NCBI RefSeq assembly: GCF_964340395.1
Contig: NC_135549.1
Location: 16,531,842-16,595,841 of the forward strand
DNA length: 64,000 bases
Direction: 5' to 3'
Source: Glandiceps talaboti
Taxonomy: Eukaryota; Hemichordata; Enteropneusta; Spengelidae
How positions within the stretch are numbered: position 1 is the stretch's first letter; the number at the start of each line of letters is the position of its first letter. The translations under genes and the position numbers were made by a program. The notes under the pieces are model-generated. The model was not told where the DNA came from and did no database searches. It was given only the letters and a program-made list of their open reading frames with translations. Below are positions 41,353 through 50,162 of the stretch, piece by piece.

Positions 41353-41773
41353 GCAGTATCCACAGCAACAGCAGCAGCAACAACCGTATAACTTCAATAG
41401 TTACGGACAAGGCTACGGGGACCAAAAAGTGCAGCAGCAGCAGCAGCAACATTACCATCCACAGACACAGCAATACCAACAGCCAGCAGCAACAACAACA
41501 GCATATCAGCAGCAACAGTATCCTCAGCAGCAACCTCAGCTTCCGTATCAACAGCAGCAATCCCAACAACAACAACAACAACAACAACAGCAGCAGCCAC
41601 AACAACAACAACATCACTCGTATCAACAGCAAAAACAACAACTGCAGCAGCAACAGCCACAACAACAACAACAACAACAACAACAGCAGCAGCAACAACA
41701 ACAACACTATCAGGGCTATGGACAGCAACATTATACTTCATATTCACAAAATGGTGGATTTTACCAACAGTAA
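23761..41773 (+). CDS. KMT2E: KMT2E/SETD5-type PHD-SET chromatin regulator, complete, 23 coding exons
   Basis: This is the single counterpart of vertebrate KMT2E (MLL5) and SETD5, and of fly UpSET: nuclear proteins acting at active promoters, with a PHD finger binding methylated H3K4 and a divergent SET domain. Exons: 23761-23834, 24600-24777, 25837-26000, 27582-27769, 28359-28531, 29036-29133, 30009-30281, 30630-30747, 31240-31349, 31818-32052, 32768-33166, 33536-33630, 33984-34155, 34504-34722, 35116-35319, 35446-35611, 36000-36289, 36497-36574, 36842-38251, 38951-39291, 39676-39941, 40672-40745, 41147-41773. The sum is 5,952 bases, 1,983 residues plus stop, and every phase closes. KMT2E is about 1,858 residues. 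Order: MSI start, His-rich stretch, PHD (about 136-180), basic linker, SET (about 323-475), [10 protein letters not shown] helix, proline/serine-rich tail with VSLLEYRKR, and a Gln-rich end. The N-terminus and PPPTPP segment favour KMT2E over SETD5. Confidence 0.93.
24600..24777 (+). CDS. KMT2E: KMT2E-like exon 2, histidine-rich N-terminus
   Basis: This exon encodes residues 25-84. It begins with the PES motif that follows MAAGSE in vertebrate KMT2E and ends with LGLPYQ, equivalent to IGLPYA. Between them a CAT/CAC-rich stretch encodes runs of His broken by Pro and Asn. Human KMT2E has a shorter SHHSHS here. The acceptor is TTTCAG and the donor GTATGC. The next exon begins [13 protein letters not shown], matching the human DHNYGARPPPTPP. 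Confidence 0.9.
26188..26540 (+). repeat. 60-base minisatellite in KMT2E-like intron 3
   Basis: Three consecutive units with an exact 60-base period are nearly identical, and two or three more diverged or shortened copies follow. Each has AAGTGGCTCATAGGACTGTC followed by AGAGAGA. A degenerate unit at about 26065-26105 lies upstream, separated by a (TGTA)n run at 26107-26187. The array translates as repetitive peptides in several frames, but it is intronic and flanked by the splice sites of exons 3 and 4. Confidence 0.9.
27582..27769 (+). CDS. KMT2E: KMT2E-like exon 4, PHD finger
   Basis: Together with RCIC at the end of exon 3 this exon gives a C4HC3 PHD finger: Cys137, Cys139, Cys151, Cys154, His159, Cys162, Cys176 and Cys179. 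The DDGYMICCD and CSVWQHVEC segments match human KMT2E almost exactly. Asp144 and Trp157 align with the residues I recall as contacting trimethylated H3K4 in human MLL5 (Asp128, Trp141), so histone reading is probably retained. The exon ends in phase 1 with donor GTAAAT. Confidence 0.95.
30009..31349 (+). CDS. KMT2E: KMT2E-like exons 7-9, SET domain
   Basis: Exons 30009-30281, 30630-30747 and 31240-31349 encode the SET core: [50 protein letters not shown] and [10 protein letters not shown]. The cysteines [11 protein letters not shown] follow in exon 10. Active SET enzymes have an NHSC-x-PN motif; here, as in KMT2E and SETD5, it is RRSCSPN. The upstream GxG cofactor motif is also not recognisable. 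The domain is therefore probably weakly active or inactive and may serve as a scaffold. Confidence 0.93.
31705..31780 (+). repeat. (AC)n microsatellite in KMT2E-like intron 9
   Basis: A dinucleotide AC run with a few interruptions ends about 40 bases before the exon 10 acceptor at 31817. It is probably length-variable. Confidence 0.9.
32768..33166 (+). CDS. KMT2E: KMT2E-like exon 11, Glu/His repeat and basic helix
   Basis: The exon encodes residues 538-670. The first half contains an acidic EQ/EH dipeptide repeat encoded by GAACAT hexamers (about 32907-32982), a coding microsatellite absent from the vertebrate proteins I remember. The second half has [20 protein letters not shown] and [10 protein letters not shown], matching the conserved [14 protein letters not shown] helix of KMT2E. 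It is in phase 0 at both ends. Confidence 0.92.
33536..33630 (+). CDS. KMT2E: KMT2E-like exon 12, followed by a GC-AG intron
   Basis: The exon encodes [10 protein letters not shown] to RRRSAKR, part of the basic segment of KMT2E. Its donor is AAAGAG followed by GCAAGT. Only the GC donor gives phase 2, which is needed to join the next exon at 33984 in the frame reading [18 protein letters not shown]. The nearby GT option reaches a stop in the next exon. The intron is thus GC-AG with an otherwise perfect donor consensus. Confidence 0.85.
34504..34722 (+). CDS. KMT2E: KMT2E-like exon 14, in-frame cassette with no known counterpart
   Basis: A 219-base open exon, phase 0 on both sides, sits between PTKK (exon 13) and [10 protein letters not shown] (exon 15). 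In vertebrate KMT2E those segments are contiguous (PKTKKHLVNEWL). The cassette encodes 73 residues including [13 protein letters not shown] and [10 protein letters not shown]. Splice sites are good (TTTGTAG acceptor, GTAGAC donor). Skipping it keeps the frame, so it may be alternatively spliced. I recognise no domain. Confidence 0.7.
36842..38251 (+). CDS. KMT2E: KMT2E-like exon 19, large low-complexity exon
   Basis: This 470-codon exon is rich in Ser, Thr, Pro and Val and has no recognisable domain. It spans the disordered middle of KMT2E/SETD5 between the SSPD/SSPES segment and VSLLEYRKR. Notable stretches are two near-repeats of VKCEP (residues about 1197 and 1213 by exon count) and a Ser-Pro repeat field near 37990-38090. 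It ends PVKRK before donor GTAACT, just like the PQKKK that precedes VSLLEYRKR in human KMT2E. Confidence 0.9.
40981..41118 (+). repeat. 69-base tandem duplication in KMT2E-like intron 22
   Basis: Two nearly identical 69-base units (AACTTACCAGGGTCACATTA onward) lie back to back, ending about 28 bases before the final exon acceptor at 41146. The second copy may hold the branch-point region. Confidence 0.9.
41147..41773 (+). CDS. KMT2E: KMT2E-like final exon, glutamine-rich C-terminus
   Basis: The exon encodes 208 residues to the stop TAA, beginning [10 protein letters not shown] and dominated by CAA/CAG-encoded Gln with Tyr, Pro and His, ending NGGFYQQ. Human KMT2E has a Pro-, Gln- and His-rich disordered C-terminus here but not such Gln runs. 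The codon mix of CAA and CAG argues for an old, partly stabilised tract. The antisense and shifted frames give long low-complexity ORFs that are artefacts. Confidence 0.92.
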
Positions 41774-43515
41774 AAGCAATGTAAATAGTTGAGAAGAAAA
41801 GGGTAATGGAGAATCTTGTACGAAGAGGAACAAAAAGAAGAAAAAAACAAACAAAAAGAATACAGTGAATATGCTGTGAAATTCAGCCTATATTGATTAT
41901 TACTCTATAGAAAATCACTAACTGTGATTGATCTCAATGTGTTGTAAATGTCATCCACTGAGGTCAAACTTCAAAGGCCATTGTGTGGGCCAAGTCAGAA
42001 CAACAAGGTGTAGTGAGTCTGACAAACTTGTACAGTAGCAGATATTATGTACCAGAGATATCTAAGCGAAAGCTATATAACATAGTGTGCACTTTATCAT
42101 TAGTCTCGTAGATAAGTAGGCAGTGTTAGATTTTTCTGTGATAGCCTAAGTTGATGTAGTGATTAGTTGTAGTGTTTTTGTTTTGTTTTTTTGCACTTGT
42201 ATATATGCACCATGTTGTAAGATACTTTATCCCATTTTGTATTGGGAACTTGTTTGTAATTGTCCCTTTAAAACAGTAACCAAAAAGAAGACTATATAGT
42301 GGTTTTATATAGTACCTGTACATTATATCTTTATAAAATACTTTATTAAAAAAAAAATCATGGTTTGGCCATCGTAATAGAAAAAGAAGAGTTTCTGGTT
42401 ATACACTAGGTCTGTTGTGCAGGCTCACAAAGCAGAAAAAGTTGTAGACATTTTAAACCAAAAAAAAATATATGTGGACACCTACAAAAATCAGTTGATT
42501 GCATTCCAAAATTCACCAATTTGATATGTTTTGTTAGACGTGAATGAAACCGATAGAAACCTGGAGCATTATGTCATAAAAATGAATATTTCCTTCTTTT
42601 TTCTCTTGAGGAATACATGCTCGGGTCCCAAAGTGTTTTGAAATGAAAGTGAATTGAAATAAAGCTGACATAAACAAGGAGAAAACATAGTAATCAAACA
42701 AAATTATTTGGTATTCTAGTGAGAAGCCAGAGACTCTTCTTTTTCTGTTCGCCTAGAATGTTCATTAAATTTGAATGTTATATTTTCATTGTTATTCATC
42801 TCTATTCAGAAGTTGTAGATTTTTGTTTTTTTTGTTGTTTTTTTTGTTTTGTTTTTAAAATTTGTTCTGTTTGTTCTCAGATCATTATTCTCACCGAATT
42901 CATTCATTCATTCATATTCATTCATTCATATGCTTCTGCTTCCGGGTCAGTTTCTTGACTACAGTTCTGTACAGTGCCCAATCTTACAGCTTCCTATAGT
43001 GCATGAGATTTTCAGGTTACGAGGACAAAGACTTCTGTAATGTACTGTTAGTTTCAGTGATGCCATGCCATGCCAGGAAAACAACATTGATAGTGATATT
43101 ATGTTGTGGTTTTATCGTAGAGCTAGAGATGCTCATGTGACTTGCATTACGATGTCCAAGGAGTGCTTGAGTGATGCATTATTTCATGTAGGAGTTTTAA
43201 AAAAAAAAGAGAGATCTTGTCTTGGCTCAGGACATAACAGAAAAAAATAGGCTTACTCAAGAGTTTTCATTGTATCTCGTTCTGAGGAGGTAGTGAAACT
43301 TTAAAAAAAAAAAAGAAAACGATTTTTAATCATGCTTGTGTACAGAAACAGGAGATTTCCTTTTCCTAGTTGTCCTTTTTACCATTGATTGCAGAATGTA
43401 CAGATTGTAGTTGTCTTTAAAAATTGCTCACATCCAGGGTGAAGGGCTCTTCTTTTTAGTGTTTTTTGCCCTTGTCACTTTTGCATGGTCAATAAAACCT
43501 TACAAAAGCGTTGTG
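41774..43515 (+). other. KMT2E-like 3' UTR with polyadenylation signals
   Basis: After the stop come AT-rich sequence, an ATTC microsatellite near 42899-42930 and candidate AATAAA signals at 42658-42663 and 43491-43496; another is at about 44072. The 43491 signal is followed by TTACAAAAGCG and a GT-rich stretch, so cleavage near 43515 is reasonable. No coding exon is supported. Confidence 0.5.
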
Positions 43516-46172
43516 ATAGTGTCAGGATACTTACAAGGTTCCTATATCTGATCCTGTACAAAAGTTCACTGCTGTTATTCAATTATATTGTGACAGAACA
43601 AGTCTAGAGGTCTAACTTTTGATAAAATAACTAATTGCCAGCATGCTCGGCCACTGTGTTGGAGAGATTTAATGATTTTTTTTTCATTTGCTGTTTGATT
43701 AATTTCTGTCACTTCAATGTTCCTCTGATGATTAATTCCGCTAGTTGTTGAATTTATTGTCACCCATCCCATCCTCTCATCATTTCATTTCACTTTATTT
43801 GTCCATCATTGACTATTGGCATGGGTCCCCTAGGTAAGTTTTAGCTTGTTGCTTTGCTCCTATATCTGTGAACATCACTGGTTGTTCATATCATCAGTAT
43901 GTGTTGTTATTGTTAGTCAAGTTAAGGGGTATCTGTCAAGCTTATGCCGCCTAGTTCTCTTAATGTAATCCTACTATCCTGTAAATGTACTTGCTTTACA
44001 TCTATTCAAAAAGATATATGTGTTACATACACCCAGCTAAGACCATACCGTGGAGATGATATTTTGTGTACAATAAAAGATGGTCGACAGACTGGCAAAA
44101 GTAAGAGAATTGTGTGACTGAGTCATTGCAAATATCAGGTTGGTTGTGTTCTCATGTTAAAGAAGTGTGGAAACAGAGACAAGATATATTGTTTTATTTG
44201 CTGTAAACCGTACCATAGCTGTGGTAATTTCAATCAGGAAGTCTCAATTTATAGTTAAAGTTCAAAAACAAAGGTGCACAGTGATAATAAAATCCCATAC
44301 CTCAGTGGGCTCAGATGGAATATCTTGCACAAGTTTTGCTTCATTTGAGCCGCATGCAAGTATGAGTCAAAATTTGCAGTGAATTAAATATAAGCAAGGT
44401 CAATGGCCTAGAGGAGCTAGTATAGGGATGATGTATGTCGTCGCGTCTCCCCCCCCCCCCCCCAGTCCCAGTGTGCTTCAGTCCTAACAGCTACAAATCT
44501 TGGCCACCTGTGACTTACTTTAACCAAACTTGGCTCAAATGTCAGACAATGTAGGGGTTTAACTTTACATATTCATGTCATTAAATTTTGCGACCTTGAC
44601 CATGGTAAAATAACACCCATATTTGTCATAGAAGTACACATTTATCCCTCCTACCTCAAAATGTTTAATGCATACAGATGGTAAACAAAGCATCTAACCC
44701 CACATGACATGATTATTATTACATTAACCATCATATTCATTGGCAATTAGCAGAAAATTTCTCAAATATTCAGAAAACCAAACTAAAATGAATATACAAT
44801 ACTGTATAATATCCTTTCATTTGTATGACATGTATTTTATAATAAGGCCTTGTTTGGTTCTGGTTACCCAACCCCTCCTAGTTTTTCATTGCCAATCTTA
44901 AATTTTTTTAATACGAATTTGAGAAAAAAATTATAAAATTGCAAAAATTGTGAAGTCTTGCAAGAAATAGTGGATGCCGAAACTGACATCGACTTCAAAG
45001 ACCATATTAAACTGTTTTTTCAATCTGTAATGGCTGTACATCTGATGAGAAGAAACCAATAACACGGCAACCATATGGAAAACAGCAGAAAACATAACTA
45101 ACCTGAACTAGAAACTCACACATGAAAAAAAAATGTAAAAAAAAAATAAGATAAAAAATCTACCTACCCCCACCTATTGGGAGCGTAAATCGGAACCTTT
45201 CAATTTTGTTATTAGGCCTAATGTACCCAACACATCTGAAAAATAAGACATGGGTGTTATTTCATGGTGATTTCGCATTTTGTGCCATCACCATCACCAT
45301 TACCACCACGGTGCACCACCACCACCACAACCTACCAGAAAGCCATACCCAAAAGAATTTACTGATTATTTATATAAACATTAATTTTGTCAGGGATAGG
45401 ACAAACTCTGAAGTCGGTGACGTCCGTCAAGCACCGATCCTTCGGATTCTTGTAGATTTGCATAATTAAAGCCAATTTTCGAGTTTTTTGATAACTTTTT
45501 TTTAAAAAAGTAACTCGTGATTTAAATTTATGGGATATGAATAATAGGTAATACTCGATCGTTTATATGAAATTTAATTTACATTTTAATGTCGCTTTCA
45601 ACAACTAGGGAAAACACCGAGTTGGAGTAATCATTATATACGTATACGTGTATAAACGTGTATAAATTACTATAAAGAAAGGGGTACAAAGGGTTCAAGA
45701 TTTACCAGTATACATCTGCAATGTTGACGGTACAAAACGCGAAAGCCAGAAGTTAAGTTTATCGCAACGGAAGCAATATCGAGACACGAAATTTACATGT
45801 ATTAACAATCAGTTACATGTAATATCCCTACTTACCTATATTATTTTATTGTAAAAGCGTTGTGTACGCCTACGGTGGAAGGGAGTTTTGAGGGGAAGTC
45901 CCTTCCTATTGACGTGGTAATAATTTATTCGTGTTTTACCACCCTGTCCTTTAGATAGCAGTTGAACTATGACACGGCATATTAGTGACAGCCAGATATT
46001 AGAATATAAGCAGGGATATAAGATAGAATGGAAATTGGAGCAAGTGTAACTTGGTAAGAAGCTTTCGGGTACGGTGGATTTCCAGGAATTGGTTCTTTCT
46101 CGGAAATCAGCACACACTTCACTCCCAGCCTGAGGATACCATCTTGCTAGCTTCGGGTACGGTTACTACGAA
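43516..46172. other. Intergenic region with a poly-C run and a transposon copy
   Basis: No gene is supported. The stretch holds a C run of about 14 bases near 44451-44464, the second copy of the TAGGCCT/GGTTCC element at 44844-45220, and a CAC/CAT-rich patch near 45280-45340. The last few hundred bases probably include the promoter of the CARD-DD gene. GCTTTCGGGTACGG or GCTTCGGGTACGG appears twice, near 46060 and 46150. Confidence 0.5.
44844..45220 (+). mobile_element. Non-autonomous repeat of about 370 bases, copy 2
   Basis: Second copy of the 5054-5423 element, in the same orientation. Its right end is better preserved (ATCTACCTACCCCCACCTAT then AATCGGAACC and TTATTAGGCCT). Its left end has AAGGCCTTGTTTGGTTC. 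The inverted AGGCCT and GGTTCC termini mark it as a terminal-inverted-repeat element without a transposase. Confidence 0.7.
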
Positions 46173-46208
46173 ATGTTCACACTACCAACTCGAGACATTT
46201 GCATGTAA
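46173..46208 (+). promoter_or_regulatory. Upstream ORF before the CARD-DD gene, ending ATG-TAA
   Basis: An 11-codon ORF starts at 46173 and ends at TAA 46206-46208. Its last sense codon is itself an ATG, so the leader also holds a minimal start-stop element. The main start at 46253 is 44 bases further on, in a different frame. Confidence 0.45.
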
Positions 46209-46252
46209 AAGTTCAACCACCTGAAGAATGGACCAGGTTCTATTACAAAGAT

Positions 46253-47627
46253 ATGGAGGAGAAACACAAGAAAGCTTTAACTAGTAAATGGGTAGATTTA
46301 ATATCACACATTGAGGTCAAATATTTATTACCACAACTGCAACAAGATGGTATTCTCACAACGTCGATGGCGGAAGATATTCTTGCTGCCACCACATCGA
46401 GGGAGAGGGCTCGTAATTTGCTTCACATGTTACCTACTCGAGGTCCAAATGCGTTCAGTTCGTTTGTGATTGCTCTAGGAAAGTACTATCCGTGGCTGAA
46501 AAACGAACTTGTCGCTGAATGCGGCGACGTAGGGTCACAGGTTGGAAGGGTTGTCGAAAAGTTGCCAACCCCAATAAAATGTACAGGTAAATGAAATCTT
46601 GCTCCTCATTGGTGAAACGCTCAGGATGAACTTGACAAGAACAAATACACGTACTATGGAAGTGGTGATAGATAACTTTGCTAAATGTCAAAAGAATGAT
46701 CTAATACATTTAAACAACAAAAATGAAGCTAGACCCGACACCCCTTGACTTGGAAGTGTTTGCAGGTCTTGTACTTCCGTGTTATAAATTACATGCATGC
46801 ATGACAATTTTCATTTTGTTCGAAGGCACCACTAGTCGGTCTACAGAAAAATAAATAAAAGAACAATAAATTCAGGATACTTAAAATTAAAGAATTATAA
46901 TGTTTTTAAATTTTGATTTTTGTTCATCATCTTGTCAGAGTGCAAACTTTCCACGTACTGAATTTGACTAGTGTACTGTTTACACGCTGACCTTCGACCC
47001 CAACCATGTATATGTGCCATGCACATGGTGCTACCGTTACCTAGCGAGGTGTACAAAGTACTATAGTTGTTACTAGGTAATTGACAAAGCTTCTGTACCA
47101 CTGTATGTAATCGTTACACAGCTGTGAAATAATACGTTCAAACAATTAGTATATTGCATGTACTTGAAAGTTGTGAAATTAAAATATTTTTGTATCACTT
47201 TTCAGACGAAAGTGATGCATCCGAGGGAGATGGAGCTGCATCAGACAGGGAAAGTCTTATTACAGTATCAGGCGCAGCCGCGTCAGCGAACAGCAGTTCT
47301 GGGATTGATTCTCATCTAGGAGGTATAACTTCTCGTTTGAGCCAACTTAGCATGACCCAGGGAATAGATAGAAGAGTCACGGAACAAAATCTACTGACAG
47401 TTGCTGAAAAGATGGGCGAAGAGTGGGAAGGAGTGGCAATAAAATTGGGATTTCAGAGCAACGACGTTTTTAGATTTAAGGAAGAAAATAGTACAGTTAA
47501 TGGGAAAATTTTCGCAATGCTTTTGAAGTGGAAGCGGAGAAGGGGTCACGATGCCACTGCTGAGAATCTTTGTAAGGAACTTAAAGATGCTGATGTAGAT
47601 TTAGATGTATATAAACATTTATGGTAA
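46253..47627 (+). CDS. CRADD: CRADD/RAIDD-like adaptor, CARD plus death domain
   Basis: Two exons, 46253-46586 and 47206-47627, encode 251 residues (human CRADD has 199). Residues 1-87 form a CARD: YLLPQLQQDGILT, a LLHMLPTRGPNAF motif (human LLDILPSRGPKAF) and YYPWLKNEL (human EFPWVREKL). A Ser-rich acidic linker follows, then a death domain at about 169-250 with MGEEWEGVAIKLGF (human LGPEWEPMVLSLGL) and AMLLKWKRR. CRADD joins caspase-2 through its CARD to PIDD1 through its death domain. The ATG at 46253 is the first in frame after an upstream stop. The intron is phase 1 (GTAAAT donor, TTTCAG acceptor). AATAAA at 47764 may end the transcript. Orthology versus an independent CARD-DD gene is unproven. 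Confidence 0.85.
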
Positions 47628-47641
47628 CGATGACGTTAATG

Positions 47642-47642
47642 C

Positions 47643-47685
<43 letters not shown>
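47642..47685 (+). repeat. (CAA)n microsatellite in the CARD-DD 3' UTR
   Basis: A pure CAA trinucleotide run of about 14 units lies 15 bases past the CARD-DD stop codon, inside the predicted 3' UTR. In other frames it gives homopolymer peptides, which are not real. Confidence 0.9.
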
Positions 47686-47771
47686 GTGCAAATGTAATGA
47701 TACATTGAACATTTCTTCGACTAGTCTGAAATATCGAGACGTTAGTCCACTTAATATGTAACCAATAAAAG

Positions 47772-47895
47772 GAATGAATGAATGAATGAATGAATGAATG
47801 AATGAATGGATGGATGAATGAATGAATGAATGAATGAATGAATGAATGAATGAATGAATGAATGAATGAATGAATGAATGAATGAATGAATGAAT
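47772..47895 (+). repeat. (TGAA)n microsatellite after the CARD-DD polyadenylation signal
   Basis: About 30 tetranucleotide units with one GGAT interruption follow directly after AATAAAAGG at 47764-47772. Long open frames across it on the minus strand are repeat artefacts. Confidence 0.9.
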
Positions 47896-48003
47896 AAACA
47901 ACACAATTAATCAATAACAAACATTATAGTTAGAATGAAAACTATCCTGAGACAGAAATAACGACTGTTCAAATTATTATTGAATGTAGGGGTTCTGAAC
48001 AAC

Positions 48004-48223
48004 CTGATTAAAATCTGATGTTAGATAGGCTGGTATTCCTGTATTTACCTTTATTCCATCGTTATTGCGTCTTTTACGTGAGTTTTTTTTTCCTGGTCGA
48101 ACGCCTTTCCAGTGGTTGGAAAGGCGTTCGACCAGGAAAAAAAACTCACGTAAAAGACGCAATAACGATGGAATAAAGGTAAATACAGGAATACCAGCCT
48201 ATCTAACATCAGATTTTAATCAG
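48004..48223. mobile_element. Near-perfect foldback element, arms of about 107 bases, 5-base loop
   Basis: From CTGATTAAAATCTGATG to the matching CATCAGATTTTAATCAG the two halves are reverse complements, with one length difference in a T9/A8 run and a GTGGT loop near 48112-48116. GGGTTCTGAA occurs on both sides in the same orientation (about 47990 and 48228), a plausible target-site duplication set four bases outside the arms. The near identity of the arms suggests recent insertion or gene-conversion maintenance. It has no coding capacity. Confidence 0.85.
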
Positions 48224-48481
48224 ATTTGGGTTCTGAATGTATTCCCCGTTTTAGTATAGTTCACGTGGCATGTCTATAAATGTCTGTAAATAAAATATGT
48301 AGCTGTAGTCTTTATTGCATAGATCCGTGTTTCAAGAAAGTGGTACGTTCCTTGGTCTTGATACATACATACATACATATGTAACGATATGTAAATTTTC
48401 TAAATCTAAATGTCTAAGCTTATTACTTGAAATGTATACGTCTCACACTCTTTGTCATAAAACCTGTTAGCATTTGGGTGT

Positions 48482-48770
48482 TTGAGACACACACAATTCT
48501 TGTTCGAAACACACACAATCCTTGTTCGAAACACACACAATCCTGGTCATAAGAGCTTAGCATTTGCCGTTTTGTGCAACAATTTACTCTAAAACAGGAC
48601 ACATCAAAAGATGCGTCAGTTCCAGGCGACAAAACAAGCACTCCAGTCGAAACCACACGCCAACTTGTGTCTGTATCAACTCTCATTGGCGGAACCCTTG
48701 ATGTCTTCTGTTTTAGAGTAAATTGTTGCAGAAAACAACAAAATGCTAAGCTCTTATGACCAGAATTGTA
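48482..48770. repeat. Foldback element with tandem 22- to 23-base units at its left edge
   Basis: Arms of about 70 bases (48538-48608 and about 48700-48770) are imperfect reverse complements sharing GGTCATAAGAGCTTAGCATT and CAACAATTTACTCTAAAACA. Immediately left, 48483-48545 carries two to three tandem units of ACACACACAA(T)TC(C/T)TTGTTCGAA. No protein-coding signal is present. Confidence 0.75.
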
Positions 48771-50144
48771 ATATGAATACCAAAATACCAGTATAATTTC
48801 TATTTTGAACAATATTGTAATCTTAAGCAAGTTTATTCGCTCAGAAACCCTTTATGCAGTGAACATTATTTTTTGAAACACCTCTGTGTGTGAACCCTTT
48901 AAAGTTGTTACTGAAATGTAAGGTTCCTCGTGTGCTCTGATGTACCGCCAAATAATATCAAAATGTATTTCGTTCGTTCTTCACTTTAAACTAACACTAT
49001 AATAGATTTTTAAAGGTCTTCAATTAATTTAAATGAACACTGGTGATGTGACAGAATTGTTGTGAAGGAGCTTTCAAATATCTACACAAATAAAGAAATC
49101 CTGATGATAGATTCTGAGAACGCTACATTGAATCAACTGCACTTACACGTGTAAAATACTTACTTTAATAACGTTGCGTTGCTCCAAGTTGAAACAGGAA
49201 AAAAACCGTTTAGTAATAAATATATAGAAATATATGTGAAACATGAAACGTAAGACCCAAGCTCTTTTTATAGAAATAGTTGGCCCTGAATAAACGAATG
49301 ATCCCATGTAATCCATATGATCGACTGATAAGATAATACTAATACAAGAGAGGGGGTTGAAACCCTATATCATCTATATAGAGTAGCGTGTTTATGGCGC
49401 TGTCGAGATACATCGGAGATAATTACCATGATTACGAGGGCTAGGAGGTACAACCAACTAACGATATATCTTGGCTGCGCCGTAAATAGGCTAATGGTAG
49501 AGGTAGTGTACTATACAACACTAAAGCAGGGCTACCTAGTATAATACAATATACCTTGGCGTCATATTCATTTTCTGCAAAATATATTTCACTTTCGATC
49601 TTTCGCCAACTTTTTGACGAATGGAACTCGTAACTTTTTAGGCTAAAATACTATTCAAAGTTGGTATTGCTATATCGAAATCAAAACAAAATCGCTAGTA
49701 CAAAGTTAATATCAATACATATACTAGTACTAAAGTTGATAAAGTTGTCATAATGATCAACCCTTTGATATTGTCGCGGTGTGCTCTCGTGACATTGCCT
49801 TCTAACTTCAAGATCTTCTGAACAAAGTTCCGGGTCAATGATTGTGACAATGTCCATATCCTATGATCTCAGGACAGTAACATTCTTTTGGTGGTCTGAA
49901 CTACTTTTTCCTTAGAGGCTGCCACGCATCGATTCTTTGGAAAGTTGGACCGGAAGTAGCAGAGGACAACTTTTTTACGACGATTGATGTCCTTATTGAC
50001 CTGAAATTACCTCTATTCAATAATTTGCATATTCATGAGTTTCGTCCGGCCAGATTTGTGTCACTTGAGTGGGGTAATGGTATGTGGCGGCAAGGCGTAT
50101 CACAGGGCAAAGTTCCTATACAAACACACCTTGTAAACATCATC
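48771..50144. other. Intergenic region upstream of the RING-DD gene
   Basis: I see no coding exon or structural RNA. The last 250 bases before 50145 should contain the promoter of the RING-DD gene. They include a GC-richer stretch around 49915-50060, but no motif strong enough to name. Confidence 0.4.
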
Positions 50145-50162
50145 ATGGACAGCCATGGCTGA
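50145..50162 (+). promoter_or_regulatory. Five-codon upstream ORF overlapping the RING-DD start
   Basis: ATGGACAGCCATGGCTGA starts ten bases before the main ATG (50155) in another frame and stops just inside the coding sequence. The main start has a strong context, AGCCATGG, so it probably wins. The uORF could still tune translation. Confidence 0.5.

Noticed and set aside
41130-41747. Asn/Ser-rich and Leu/Val-rich long frames overlapping the last KMT2E-like exon
   Set aside because: Shifted and antisense readings of the CAA/CAG tract. The Gln frame continues the phase-0 splice and ends the gene.
45030-45060. CTGATGAGAAGAAAC as a possible hammerhead ribozyme core
   Set aside because: There is no room for stem II between CTGATGA and GAAA, no flanking stem pairing was found, and the other repeat copy has CTGATGG.
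47581-47920. Minus-strand frames of repeated IHSF-type residues
   Set aside because: Translation of the (TGAA)n and (CAA)n microsatellites behind the CARD-DD gene.
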